Assembly (NCBI GenBank): GCA_018699955.1
Contig: JABISG010000077.1
Location: 1-62,369, forward strand
Reading direction: 5' to 3'
Length of the DNA: 62,369 nucleotides
Origin: Planctomycetaceae bacterium
GTDB taxonomy: Bacteria; Planctomycetota; Planctomycetia; Planctomycetales; Planctomycetaceae
Position numbers and translations under genes: made by a program. A model generated the notes under the pieces. It made no database searches and had not been told where the DNA came from. It saw nothing but the letters and a program-made list of their open reading frames with translations. Below, piece by piece: positions 33,001 through 41,642 of this stretch. How positions within the stretch are numbered: position 1 is the first letter of the stretch; every line of letters begins with the position of its first letter.

Positions 33001-33838
33001 GAGCGACGACCAGAAAGTGACGATATGGGATCTCGAAACCGGTCGGGAGGTGTTGAAGCTTGAAGGCCACATACACCCGGTTCACAGCGTGGCCTTCAGC
33101 CCCGACGGCAAACAGATCGCCAGCGCCGGGGGCACATACACAATGCCGGGTGAAGTGAAGGTGTGGAATGCGGTCACCGGCGAGCTGTTGCATACCATCA
33201 TGGGCCATCAAGACCTCATCGATCGCGTAGTGTTCGGTCCCGGTGGAAATCGGATTTGTACGGCAAGTCCCGAAGGAACCGTCATCCTGTGGGACGCCGA
33301 AACCGGACAGAAGGCTCTAAAGCTCAAAGGCCGTGCTCTGGCATTCAACCCCAATGGCAAGACACTGGCAACCGGAAGCCAAGACGGCGACGTGTGGATT
33401 TGGGACGCTGTCACAGGCCGGAAAATCCGGACGCTCGAAGGACACAAGGATTATGTTTTGTCCCTCGCCTTCAGCCGCGATGGCAAGTGGCTTGTCTCCG
33501 CATCGGCCGATCAAACAATGAAGATCTGGCAGGCCGGGCTGGATCGGGAATGGGCAAACCTGCCGGGTCACTCAAGCAACAACTCGGCAGCGCACGATCT
33601 GGAAATCCGTCCTGACGGTCGACTGATTGCCTCACTGGGTAGGAATGGTTCCGTGCGGCTGTGGGATCTGGACAAGAAACATGACAGCCTACGGAAGATA
33701 TTCCGGTTCAACAAAGGAGTTGGCGCACATCACGAGGTCGCCTTCACCCCCGACGGCCGCCATGTCGTCGTCGCCAACGGCAACGGAACACTTTGGGTGC
33801 TGCGGTTGGAAGAATGGTCGGCAATGGGGAGTGAATAA
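30053..33838 (+). CDS. Transmembrane Ser/Thr protein kinase fused to 14 WD40 repeats
   Basis: 1261 residues. The N-terminal 65 residues form a helical region common before planctomycete kinases. Kinase domain about 70-345: glycine loop LGQGGMGSVFKAEQ, VAIK lysine, HRDIKPGNLL catalytic loop, DMGLARF (DMG in place of DFG) and GTPDYIAPEQ. A membrane helix lies near 462-482, followed by a PEGA-like segment (about 490-570). I count 14 WD40 blades from about 670 to the end, each with xFSPDG and a closing xLWD-like strand, enough for two seven-bladed propellers. The propellers are presumably outside the membrane as a sensor or partner platform. No clear Shine-Dalgarno. Confidence 0.92.
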   Translation: MPDVTSDHFFSLLQQSNLLAVERLESVRADFAIASDQQLLQLIEQLIGRGWLTRWQAKMLLAGQHAFFLGKYKLLDHLGQGGMGSVFKAEQLPLGRMVAIKVIAKRCVQEPGAIARFQREIRASAALSHPNVVSVYDADCIDGRHLLVMEYVAGRDLSAAVKVARQLPVGEACEYVRQAALGLQHAHECGLIHRDIKPGNLLLACQPGGLPVVKILDMGLARFDEDTGDTGELTQSGQIMGTPDYIAPEQAQDSRHADIRSDIYSLGCTLFRCLSGEVPFVRTTLMTRLMARMTAEPPQLRNVLPAISPELNTIVLKMMARYPDDRYQTPLEVANALAPFADVSAASVLAAKLPGGPQLHEETIAFEPQQEIEPGLNDFLQNLATEAARDEEIDASTQSLAQTVALGEPNASVSADRATPQTASHGQQTARGAQEAPQITRAGRKLKENIAARNRADRRRLLLVLAAIAAFIGIAIGMTQWHRAGETHLVIDWPIDERAGAVIKIDGVKWELGKVAQLSFPGRPGRRTMYATRKGYIPIKQDWDFQRGQRIEFQLDWQPTPETVRTQQLASLTRRVDAWVNVGHSPDDQTVVKLCNDLVDFGRVYPGTDASIIAAKHMKRLPWPVDLLKQSEIDAYKLKIAGNGDAANALPELVAILGESRLKHPTAVDSIAFSPDGGLLAASAHYSPIRLWNTRTGELERVLPTTPNACRLMAFAPDGRTLAAYSPAGHRGVIYILKADSGEELTTIDISMTSKIAEEVGIRAKRLAFSPGGRRLAISVHGFGTVIYNPATGDELASIVEEDFVTFTPDGSSMVLSSGDDTIRLRDVETQKVVTEWKASFDAAVSGADGRVVATVSRQQMKLWDSTSGRELQTIPMNLLSKSTVLAFHPQKSILAVGDVNGTISLWHGDAATPVRRIEAYSYHVRHLSFSPDGNSLASVGQFGNAVRLWDVATGEEINKAAATSGSATSVAVSPDGRRIASGSDDQKVTIWDLETGREVLKLEGHIHPVHSVAFSPDGKQIASAGGTYTMPGEVKVWNAVTGELLHTIMGHQDLIDRVVFGPGGNRICTASPEGTVILWDAETGQKALKLKGRALAFNPNGKTLATGSQDGDVWIWDAVTGRKIRTLEGHKDYVLSLAFSRDGKWLVSASADQTMKIWQAGLDREWANLPGHSSNNSAAHDLEIRPDGRLIASLGRNGSVRLWDLDKKHDSLRKIFRFNKGVGAHHEVAFTPDGRHVVVANGNGTLWVLRLEEWSAMGSE

Positions 33839-33848
33839 TCACACAAAT

Positions 33849-33870
33849 CCCACGGGTCGCGGCCCGTGGG
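33849..33870. repeat. Palindromic intergenic repeat CCCACGGG...CCCGTGGG
   Basis: A 22-base inverted repeat with arms CCCACGGG and CCCGTGGG, 10 bases after the kinase stop. It is the second copy of the element at 8701-8722 and may serve as bidirectional terminator between convergent genes. Confidence 0.65.
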
Positions 33871-33994
33871 ACTCTGCCTGGTGATGTCGATCGTTGAAAC
33901 TCGTTGAGGTGCAATCGTAGGTTTCATCGATTGGCCCGGCTGTCACAGTCAAGTTGCGATCTCTGGCAAGTTTCGCCCCAGTCAATGGACTCCC

Positions 33995-34786
33995 TCAATC
34001 GCAACCCGCCGTGCGTTGCCGCCGTGCTTCGTACAGCAGAATGCCGGCCGCGACTGCGGCGTTGAGTGACTCGACGTGGCCGAATTGAGGAATGGAGACG
34101 CGCTCGTCAGAGAGTTCGAGCAGCGCCTCGCTCACACCGGTCCCTTCGTTACCGATGATGAGGGCCGTTGGTTGCTTCCAGTCGTAATCGGCACACGCGA
34201 TTGCTGCCCCGCCGGTTGCAGCGACAGTGCGAACGCCGTTGCCTTTCAGCTTGGTGACGACGTCGGTCAGATTCTCCGCTTGCACAATGCGGACATGATT
34301 GACCGCACCGACCGACGTGCGGGCGACGAGGCTGGTCACGCCGACCTGACCGGTCTCGCCGATGAAAACCGCATCGGCCGCCATCACGTCGGCCGAACGC
34401 AATATCGCGCCGAAATTGTAAGGGTCCTGAATCGAATCGAGAATAACATACAACGGCGACTCCGAAGCAGCACCAAGAACGTTGTCAACCTGTTCGTAGG
34501 GAAACGGGGCCATCTTCGCCAGAAACCCCTGATGCTCTCCCGAACGGCAACGGCTGGTAAGTTCTTCGGGCGATTCGATAATCACCGGCACATCGAGATC
34601 GGTCGCCGTTTCACGCGACGCTTGAATCACATCGGCCGGCAGTGTTTCACTCAACCGCAATTCGTGAATGTGCCAACGACCGGCGCGCAGCGTTTCGCCG
34701 ACGACATTCTTTCCCCAGATCCAACACTTCTGGTGATTGCCGAGCAGTTCCTGTTTTCCCTTGCCCCGCCGATATCGTTCAACCAT
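33995..34786 (-). CDS. rlmB: 23S rRNA 2'-O-methyltransferase, RlmB/TrmH family
   Basis: 263 residues of the SPOUT (alpha/beta knot) class. Motif 1 DSIQDPYNFGAILRSA, motif 2 ALIIGNEGTGVS and motif 3 IPQFGHVESLNAAVAAGILL form the knot that binds S-adenosylmethionine. The N-terminal substrate-binding domain begins with IWGKNVVGETLRAGRWHIHEL. RlmB methylates the ribose of G2251 in 23S rRNA; paralogues modify tRNA, so target assignment is by overall resemblance. Start taken at ATG 34786; a TTG 15 bases upstream is possible. Confidence 0.88.
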   Translation of the reverse strand: MVERYRRGKGKQELLGNHQKCWIWGKNVVGETLRAGRWHIHELRLSETLPADVIQASRETATDLDVPVIIESPEELTSRCRSGEHQGFLAKMAPFPYEQVDNVLGAASESPLYVILDSIQDPYNFGAILRSADVMAADAVFIGETGQVGVTSLVARTSVGAVNHVRIVQAENLTDVVTKLKGNGVRTVAATGGAAIACADYDWKQPTALIIGNEGTGVSEALLELSDERVSIPQFGHVESLNAAVAAGILLYEARRQRTAGCD

Positions 34787-35166
34787 GTGCTCGTGCTTCA
34801 ATTCTCATTGCCAGATTCCCGTGACTCGTTTATTCTCCCGGCGAAGCAAGATTGAAACAAGTGAGGCCGAGAGCGACAAAGTGACAGAGTCGTAAAGGCT
34901 GCCAATGTAATCCCTTTGCCCCCTGTCCCACTGCAACTTTGCCCCTTCCCGGAAATACGTGATTGTACGCACTTTGGCAGTTCCGGTTGATTCTCGCGCC
35001 GCTGGCAATCACAATCGTTGTTTCAATCCGTAATGAAGACCCACCGATGGAAGCGCGGGACAAACGGCACCTCTGTCACCAGATGGCCCGACTCGTCTTG
35101 CTGCTTTGATCTCCGTCCCGCGTAGTCCACCCCACAGTTTCATCCTCTAGTTTCGGCGGCAGAACA
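34787..35166. other. Intergenic, 380 bases, divergent
   Basis: It separates rlmB from the methionine aminopeptidase gene and should contain both promoters. I found no repeat, RNA or credible small gene here. Confidence 0.5.
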
Positions 35167-35961
35167 TTGGCTCGAAAGGTCCCCATTTACAGTAAGGAGA
35201 AGGACCGCGAGGGATTGCGCAGGGCGTCGCGATTCAATGCCCAGATGATGGATCACGTCCGTCCCTATTTGCAGCCCGGTGTGACGACGGCTGAAATCGA
35301 TCGGCTCGTTTACGGTTACACCATGGAGCACGGCCACACGCCGGCCTGTCTGGGTTATCAGGGATTCCCCAAAAGCATTTGCACAAGCATCAATGAAGTC
35401 GTCTGCCACGGCATCCCCGGCGATCGACGGCTGAAAGAGGGCGATATCGTCAATGTCGATCTGACGACCGTCGTCAACGGCTGGTACGGCGACTCGTCAG
35501 AAACATTTCTCATCGGCGAGGTTTCCGACGAAGCCCGCCGACTGGTGCAGGTTACCTTCGATGCCATGTGGGTCGGCATTCACAGCATCAAACCCAACGG
35601 CCGCGTGATCGACATCGGCCAGGCGATTTACAAATTTGCCCACCCGCACGGTCTGGAAGTCGTCCGCGAGTATCAGGGCCACGGCATCGGCCGCGAATTC
35701 CATCAGGAACCGGGCGTGCCGCATTACCCCACGCCCAAAAGCGCCCGCGACATCGTGAAGCCGGGCGTCTGCTTCACCATCGAGCCAATGCTCAATCTGG
35801 GCGTGTGGCGAACGGTGAAAGACAAAGCCGACGGCTGGACCGTCCGCACCACCGACGGCAAACTCTCCGCCCAGTTCGAACACACAATTCTAATGACCGA
35901 AACCGGCCCCGAAGTCCTCACGCTAACTGAGACGGGCCCGCAAGAGGGACATCGGTTTTAG
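35167..35961 (+). CDS. map: Type I methionine aminopeptidase
   Basis: 264 residues. Removes the initiator Met from nascent proteins. The metal and catalytic residues are visible: VCHGIPGD (His), [19 protein letters not shown] (two Asp), [12 protein letters not shown] (His), FTIEPM (Glu) and [11 protein letters not shown] (Glu). No N-terminal zinc or SH3 extension. The start codon is an unusual TTG; no in-frame ATG precedes the conserved helix, and the ribosome site is weak. Confidence 0.94.
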   Translation: MARKVPIYSKEKDREGLRRASRFNAQMMDHVRPYLQPGVTTAEIDRLVYGYTMEHGHTPACLGYQGFPKSICTSINEVVCHGIPGDRRLKEGDIVNVDLTTVVNGWYGDSSETFLIGEVSDEARRLVQVTFDAMWVGIHSIKPNGRVIDIGQAIYKFAHPHGLEVVREYQGHGIGREFHQEPGVPHYPTPKSARDIVKPGVCFTIEPMLNLGVWRTVKDKADGWTVRTTDGKLSAQFEHTILMTETGPEVLTLTETGPQEGHRF

Positions 35962-36149
35962 GTGGTTGGTGACGTAGGTTTTGACTCGGCGTACGCGAAA
36001 CCGCAAGCGAACGTGCGCGAGTCCTTCATTCAGCCGTCCCGGCTGCGGGACGCATGCTCCGGTGCCTTGGCCAGATTGCCAGAGTTGTTTGGATTCAGAC
36101 ATTGCAATTTTGGACAAACATAATGCGTGCAGTTTTCACCTCTGAACTG

Positions 36150-36178
36150 TTGCATTCAGTAAGAGGCCAGTTTACTAT
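36150..36178 (+). promoter_or_regulatory. Possible promoter of the 36-41 kb three-gene island
   Basis: TTGCAT at 36150-36155 and TACTAT at 36173-36178 are separated by exactly 17 bases and lie about 45 bases before the first start codon. The match to consensus is partial (3/6 and 4/6). Confidence 0.3.
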
Positions 36179-36222
36179 CGCAGCAGGTCTGTACAGATGC
36201 ACTAAGAGTGGGCAACATCACA

Positions 36223-37278
36223 ATGGCACGTTCGCTTTCATTGGATGATTTGATCGAGTTTTTTGGTAAGGTGTCAAGGAATTCGAATGTCACAGAAGAG
36301 ATTCAATTTCAGGCCGGTCATTGGTATCGCGCCCTTGCACTCGATTTTTCTCACCATCGAATTAGGTCGAAGGCGCTCGAAGCCTGGAATGTAGATCCCG
36401 ACGATGACACATTTGGCCCGAATCTTCCGGAGCTTGTTGAGAGCCGCATTCGAATCGCGTGGCAAGAGGAACCGCAAATACCTGAACCAACACAACAGAA
36501 TTTCAGTCGTATCCTTCGGCTCCTGGCCGATGTTTGCCACGAATTCGCCATCCACAATCTTGCCTCAGAATTCGGTCGTCCGTTGCACTCAATCGCCTGT
36601 AATTCGTGCAACCGTTCAACAATGCAAAAAAAGCACACACACTTTTTTCGATACGTCTCTCTCCACGTATTGGAAACCATGATTTTCAAAGGACTAAATA
36701 AGGTGCCGAAACCACGGCCGGGGGATCGCCGCAAGTTCTACACCCGCAGTCAAATTGACAGCCTGAATCGACTACTTCCGAAAGCAATGCTTTTGGCACG
36801 CCCTGAGATGGATTTCGCTGGTCGTCGTTTTTCCTCCCCCGTATTTCTATGCTTCACAGATGATGCACCACATCTGAAAATGCCCCGGAAAAGAATGAGT
36901 GCGAATTACATCGCAGAACAGTTGGGACTTCCCGATTGGCTCAAATGGGGGAACGACGTCAAACAACTCTCTGACAAGCAGAAGCACGGTATCGCCGTGC
37001 TAAGAGTACGGAGCGATAGAAGCGACGAGTTTTTCCGGCCGACCAAGCTTCTCGATTCTCCCGGGCATCCTGCTTTTACGCCTGGGCGGCCAGACAATGT
37101 CCCGCTCAAGAATCGATTTCGCCATGGCTTGACGCGGGTCTGCGCACACAAAGGTCTGCAATGGGAGCGACCGCAAGTTACGAACCAGCGTGGAGTCCCA
37201 GAAGTGGTCATGGCCAATCGGGAAGCGAAGCTTGGGACCGATGACGTGACGTTTGAGGATGTGTTTTTCTACGATTAG
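36223..37278 (+). CDS. Protein of unknown function, first gene of putative conflict operon
   Basis: 351 residues; I do not recognise the family. No signal peptide or membrane helix. The N-terminal third is helical and acidic. A Cys/His-rich centre (about 100-145) has CHEFAIHNL, then ACNSCNRS and KKHTHFF, which could be a small metal site or an active centre. The C-terminal part is basic (PRKRMSANYIAEQLGLPDWLKW) and ends VTFEDVFFYD. Codon choice is less GC-biased than in flanking genes. Start ATG 36223; a GTG at 36208 is also open. Five bases separate it from the next gene, so it is in an operon. By position it could be the effector or adaptor of the system, which is inference. Confidence 0.75.
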   Translation: MARSLSLDDLIEFFGKVSRNSNVTEEIQFQAGHWYRALALDFSHHRIRSKALEAWNVDPDDDTFGPNLPELVESRIRIAWQEEPQIPEPTQQNFSRILRLLADVCHEFAIHNLASEFGRPLHSIACNSCNRSTMQKKHTHFFRYVSLHVLETMIFKGLNKVPKPRPGDRRKFYTRSQIDSLNRLLPKAMLLARPEMDFAGRRFSSPVFLCFTDDAPHLKMPRKRMSANYIAEQLGLPDWLKWGNDVKQLSDKQKHGIAVLRVRSDRSDEFFRPTKLLDSPGHPAFTPGRPDNVPLKNRFRHGLTRVCAHKGLQWERPQVTNQRGVPEVVMANREAKLGTDDVTFEDVFFYD

Positions 37279-37283
37279 CAAGC

Positions 37284-38240
37284 ATGTATGTCCAACTGAT
37301 AACTGCTGAATTAGCCAGCGCAACAGGCAAAGCGTCGTTCTTTGCGGCCTTGGAATCCGCCTGTGTCGAGTTGTATCTCGTACGCACTGAGGCCGACAAT
37401 CCCGCAAGTGTTATTTTCGACACCTGCGAAAAGCACGGGCGCATGAGGTGGCTCTTCGAGTGGGTCCTGGAAGTCATCGACCCGTTGGACACCTGCGTCA
37501 ACGATGAGGTCTCAGACAATTCCAAGCGGCAGCTCCTGTTGGCCGATTGCGTATTCGAACTCGCCGGCATGCTGGATTACGAATCCCGAGAATCGAATTG
37601 GGATAGGGCAGTTGCTAGCCTTGCAACAGTCTGGTCACGCCATGGTCAATGGAGGAAGTGTGCCAATCGAGTCTTCTCGACCATCAATTGCTCAGGTTGG
37701 GTGGATCCCGCAACGTCAGCCGAAGAAAGCCTCTTGTTGCTATATCGGAACAAACCGGACGGAAGAAACGACTTCAAGACCGTTGAGCAAATCAAAGTCC
37801 ACATTGATGAGATAGTCGCCCTGCCGGAAGAAAGCTATGCCCACGCGATGCGTGATTACTGCCTGCACTTTTACCTTGTCCATCTATGCGAACGATCGAA
37901 ACCGGCGGACGGAGTCGTTCGCCATTTCCCCGAATCGTACTCAAATGCGATTGGATGGGTTTTTGGCAAGACGGGCGCAAGATGGCTTCGCACGAACCCC
38001 TGGTTGTTGGAACTCCTGTTCTTCAGCATGAAAACGATTAGCGATTCGGATTGGCCGAGTGTTGCCGAGCAGATGTATCTTCACACAAAGAATACATTAA
38101 CAGCATTGGAACAATCCACTTTGCGAGACCTTCTCGGCGTTCCCGATTACACTGACAATCAACCGGACCTGGAATCGTTGTACAACCAGTTTGAGACAAA
38201 TCGACGGTCGTCTGTCGTGCGATTCAAGGGGGTTGGTTGA
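37284..38240 (+). CDS. Unknown protein with N-terminal effector-associated-domain-like region
   Basis: 318 residues, no membrane helix. The first 80 residues (LITAELASATGKASFFAAL, then NPASVIFDTCEKHGRMRWLFEWVLEVI) have the all-helical pattern of effector-associated domains of the EAD1 type, death-like adaptor domains found in bacterial conflict systems: a capped helix, a VIFDTCEKHGR block and a closing LL-type helix. The remaining 240 residues are helical and unrecognised, with a Trp-rich segment (IGWVFGKTGARWLRTNPWLLELLFFSM). It begins five bases after the previous stop, and its TGA directly touches the ATG of the ATPase gene, so stoichiometric co-expression is likely. The domain call is pattern-based and tentative. 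Confidence 0.7.
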   Translation: MYVQLITAELASATGKASFFAALESACVELYLVRTEADNPASVIFDTCEKHGRMRWLFEWVLEVIDPLDTCVNDEVSDNSKRQLLLADCVFELAGMLDYESRESNWDRAVASLATVWSRHGQWRKCANRVFSTINCSGWVDPATSAEESLLLLYRNKPDGRNDFKTVEQIKVHIDEIVALPEESYAHAMRDYCLHFYLVHLCERSKPADGVVRHFPESYSNAIGWVFGKTGARWLRTNPWLLELLFFSMKTISDSDWPSVAEQMYLHTKNTLTALEQSTLRDLLGVPDYTDNQPDLESLYNQFETNRRSSVVRFKGVG

Positions 38241-41009
38241 ATGAGGGTCGTCACGTTTTATTCCTTCAAGGGCGGTGTGGGCCGTACCACCGCCCTCATT
38301 AATGTTGCGTACCGGTTGGCACGGATGGGCCGGAAGGTGGTCGTGGCGGACTGGGACCTTCAGGCGCCCGGCCTGACGATGATGGATTGCATGTTGCCTG
38401 AGAGCGGCAGTAGGAGTGCCCGTGGTGTTCTCGAGTATTTGATTGGCTTACGAGATGGTCCGAAAGTTTCAATGCCGGATATTATCGTCGAGCCGACCTT
38501 TGCCGTTGAGGCGCACGGGCGCAAGACGATAGACAACGAGCCCTGGATGAAGGGTGAGTTGTTTTTTATTCCAGCCGGGAATCTTGAGAAAAGGTCGCTC
38601 AGGACATTTATTCAGGCGGCGGCTCACGAATTGCACGATCTGCGATCACTCTGTGGAGAGCGTCCAGACAAGCGATTCGTGTTCAAGGTGTTTTGCGAAG
38701 ACCTTAGAACCTCTCCCATCCCTTGGCGGCGACCGACGTCGAGTGGCGCGCCGGACTATTTGCTTGTCGATTGTCGAAGCGGAATAAGTGAAATCAGCGA
38801 CCTCTTGCTTGGTGATGCGACCGACTTCAACGTCATGGTCTACGCGCAGGACGAGCAGAACTTCGACGGCCTCCAGCTGGTTCTCAATGCTCATCCCCGA
38901 GAACCGTGGGAGCTTTCCGCCACAACAATGTGCATTTGGACGATGGAACCGCCCGGACAAGAGGAGCTGAAATTCTCGAGGCGGAAACGCATTGCCGACC
39001 TGGTTGACGCAATTTGTCTTAAAGATACGTTGGGTGTTCGAGAGTCGTTCCCGCAGGAATACGAGATTCCGTATCATCCGCAGCTCCCTCTGCTCACATA
39101 CCCAATTTCGCATCAATTTCCACAGAGTGAAATTGCTGAACAGTTTCTGAAAATCGCGAAGTGGATCGAACAGCGATGCCTTTCAGACGAAACTCTTGCA
39201 CAGCCTTTCGGTGATGGGGCTTCAGTCGATAGTCCGCAGCGTGCTGCGACACAGTTCAAGAAAGCACTCAAATCGGAATTAACTGAAACGACGCGCGATC
39301 TCGACATTGCAAGGCTTGATCTCGAACTGTCACGAGAACTGCTGCCGTTTCTCTTTTCACCTCCAACATATAATCTGGCAGGAAAGCCGACTCCTGATTT
39401 CATCGCATGGCCCGATGATTGTGACCCAGAGGATTGCGAGGTAATTCTGAATCTTCTTGCCTACACAATTTCCCTCGATGCATTGTCTCCAGCGCAACGC
39501 GCGGAGTGGAAGAACAGCCGCGAATCCAGCGATCAGTTCGCAGGGGTGAATCAATCTTTGAAAGGCAACGAACATCTCGACCGCGATATGGTCATCCGGA
39601 CAATTCCAGAACTTGACCCGCGTCGCATCCGTGAGTTGCGCCGGGTATTCGTGGAAGAACGTGCCAAGTTTCTGACCCTTTCGGCAAACCATTATTGGCA
39701 ACTCTTGAAGCTGACTATGGCTTCGGCGCTCGAATGGCTTTTTGTCGTTCAGACGCACGTTAGTAATCCAGCCCCATTTAAGAGAGCGGCCGGTCGCCTT
39801 CTGGCTGGAAAGACGATTTCAACCGTCAAGATTTCGAAGAGCCCGCTGTTTCAATTATTAGTTGCAGAGGCCGTCGAGTCTTTAGGATCCACGGACTCGT
39901 CTCGACTCAAAGCCTATGTCGAAAGAAAGGGTGACATCTCTGAGGTCCGTCATCGACTTTTGACGACATGTTGCGAGCAGTTGACCGAGAAGGAATTTTC
40001 TGACGATGTAAGATGGTTCTGTTGGCAGTCTCTAGGTCAATCATTTTATCTTCGAAGCGCTCGAGAGCGTGACGACCAGAAGATGAAGCGTAAACTCCTG
40101 CGAGACGGCAACAAGGCGACCGATAGGGCGTTGAAGTATCGCCCCGAGGAAGCAAGGTCATTGATTCTAAAGGGCGATATCCTGTATGAGCTTGGCGAAT
40201 GCGACAAAGGTGCCGCAAGAATCCGCGCCTATGACGATTCTATCGCATTGTATCAGCGAGCCGCATCAACAGAGGATTCGAATGTAAGGGCGCACAACGA
40301 TCTCGGTATCGCACTAAAAACTCGTGGCGAGCATTCCGGTGATGACAATGTTCGATTGGAGTTTTTCGCCAAAGCGAGATCGGCCTTCGAACGAGGCATC
40401 GAGTCAAAAGGGAGTGCCGCACGCCGGAACCTGGCGCGGCTGTTTGGTCGCCATGCGGAACTGACAGATGACAGACCCTCGGCGTTCACGTGGAGACGGT
40501 CAGCAACTGAACAGTGGAAAAAGGCGGTTGACTCTCATCCAAACGACCTGAACGCGCTCACGGGTTTTGCAATTGCGCTGGTAGAAGAAGGACGCGTGGC
40601 ATTCAGGAAAGCACATCGAACTGGTTGTCTTACGACTGCGTTGGATGTGTGGGCGCATTTGTGCCGCGTGAGACCTGATTCGGCTTTTCTTTTAAACCAA
40701 CGAGTTTCCACATTGTTGCGTCTCATTAGGCTGAAGGACAACCTTACGGAGTGGCAAACACTTCTTGACGAAGCAGATTGGATGATACGGCAAGCGATGC
40801 GTCTTGAGCCATCAGAGGCTCGGTACAACTATTCGTGCGTGTTAGCGTTACAAGGTGAAAAGACGGCTTGTCTGGATCAACTTGAAGTTCTGATAAAGGA
40901 TGATCGCAAGAAACGAGCACAAGTCGCTGCAGATGCAGACTTCAAAGCCGTCAGTCGAATGAAGCGATTCCGTGCATTGATCGCACCTCAGAAATGGAAT
41001 CCGAAGTAA
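38241..41009 (+). CDS. KGGVGR-variant ATPase with C-terminal TPR-like repeats
   Basis: 922 residues. N-terminal ParA/MinD-like (SIMIBI) ATPase, about 1-310: FYSFKGGVGRTTALINVAYRL is the deviant Walker A in which the usual P-loop Lys is Arg, DWDLQAPGL is the A' motif with conserved Asp, and DYLLVDCRSGISEISDL is the Walker B/switch region. A long helical middle (about 330-620) follows. From about 625 come TPR-like helix pairs (RSLILKGDILYELGECDKG, VRAHNDLGIALKTRG, and ARYNYSCVLALQGEKTACLDQ). This architecture occurs in predicted NTP-dependent conflict systems; nothing points to chromosome partitioning (no ParB). It directly follows the EAD-like gene. Confidence 0.85.
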   Translation: MRVVTFYSFKGGVGRTTALINVAYRLARMGRKVVVADWDLQAPGLTMMDCMLPESGSRSARGVLEYLIGLRDGPKVSMPDIIVEPTFAVEAHGRKTIDNEPWMKGELFFIPAGNLEKRSLRTFIQAAAHELHDLRSLCGERPDKRFVFKVFCEDLRTSPIPWRRPTSSGAPDYLLVDCRSGISEISDLLLGDATDFNVMVYAQDEQNFDGLQLVLNAHPREPWELSATTMCIWTMEPPGQEELKFSRRKRIADLVDAICLKDTLGVRESFPQEYEIPYHPQLPLLTYPISHQFPQSEIAEQFLKIAKWIEQRCLSDETLAQPFGDGASVDSPQRAATQFKKALKSELTETTRDLDIARLDLELSRELLPFLFSPPTYNLAGKPTPDFIAWPDDCDPEDCEVILNLLAYTISLDALSPAQRAEWKNSRESSDQFAGVNQSLKGNEHLDRDMVIRTIPELDPRRIRELRRVFVEERAKFLTLSANHYWQLLKLTMASALEWLFVVQTHVSNPAPFKRAAGRLLAGKTISTVKISKSPLFQLLVAEAVESLGSTDSSRLKAYVERKGDISEVRHRLLTTCCEQLTEKEFSDDVRWFCWQSLGQSFYLRSARERDDQKMKRKLLRDGNKATDRALKYRPEEARSLILKGDILYELGECDKGAARIRAYDDSIALYQRAASTEDSNVRAHNDLGIALKTRGEHSGDDNVRLEFFAKARSAFERGIESKGSAARRNLARLFGRHAELTDDRPSAFTWRRSATEQWKKAVDSHPNDLNALTGFAIALVEEGRVAFRKAHRTGCLTTALDVWAHLCRVRPDSAFLLNQRVSTLLRLIRLKDNLTEWQTLLDEADWMIRQAMRLEPSEARYNYSCVLALQGEKTACLDQLEVLIKDDRKKRAQVAADADFKAVSRMKRFRALIAPQKWNPK

Positions 41010-41642
41010 CACGAGCGACGGGTATCCCGACGGAGAAGATGTTGATCTGTCCGACGCAGATGCATTTCGGTGTGCCGCCGAATTGAACCATTGGCCTGCC
41101 CTCGCCGTGACGTCTTGGAAAATCAATTTCGAGGGACTTTCTGCATCGAACATTCAGGCGGACGTGGCGTTACGGCCGACGCCCGTTGGGACGGACGTTT
41201 TCAAGTGGTAACGGGCCTGCGTCAGCTTTCCCAATGTTGGTGGATGCGGGTTGCGGGTTAGCCAGAACCGGCATTCCGTCTCTTCGTCATTGCCTTGGAA
41301 GAGTTGCATTCGTTTGACTAGCGGATTCGCTGGCAGGGATACAATGATCCAGATCAGGCTCAGCCAGAGCGACGCTGCTCAGTCTGCATGGTGCCGAACG
41401 GCCGTCACACGATGAAGCGCAACTCAACGTGGTTTTAGTGAGTAGCGATCTACCGAACAAAATCGAAAGGAAGCGTTGATGTTGTTGGCCGAGGTGAGGA
41501 GTTGGCTGCGCGAGGGATGTGAGAGTTTTCGGGGTAGAGGAGCAACTCTTCTTCTTCTCAAACTCGGCCTCGACGATGCTTGTTGCGTTTTTCGCGTCGG
41601 CATTTTCAAACATTTCCAAACAGGCAGCAGCGGAGATCAAAT
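41010..41642. other. Intergenic region with possible gene relic
   Basis: 41011-41211 reads, in a frame different from the ATPase, as 66 sense codons ending PTPVGTDVFKW-stop with good amino-acid character but no start codon or ribosome site. It may be the C-terminal remnant of a lost gene. The rest (41212-41642) shows only short overlapping frames on both strands without support. Confidence 0.35.
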
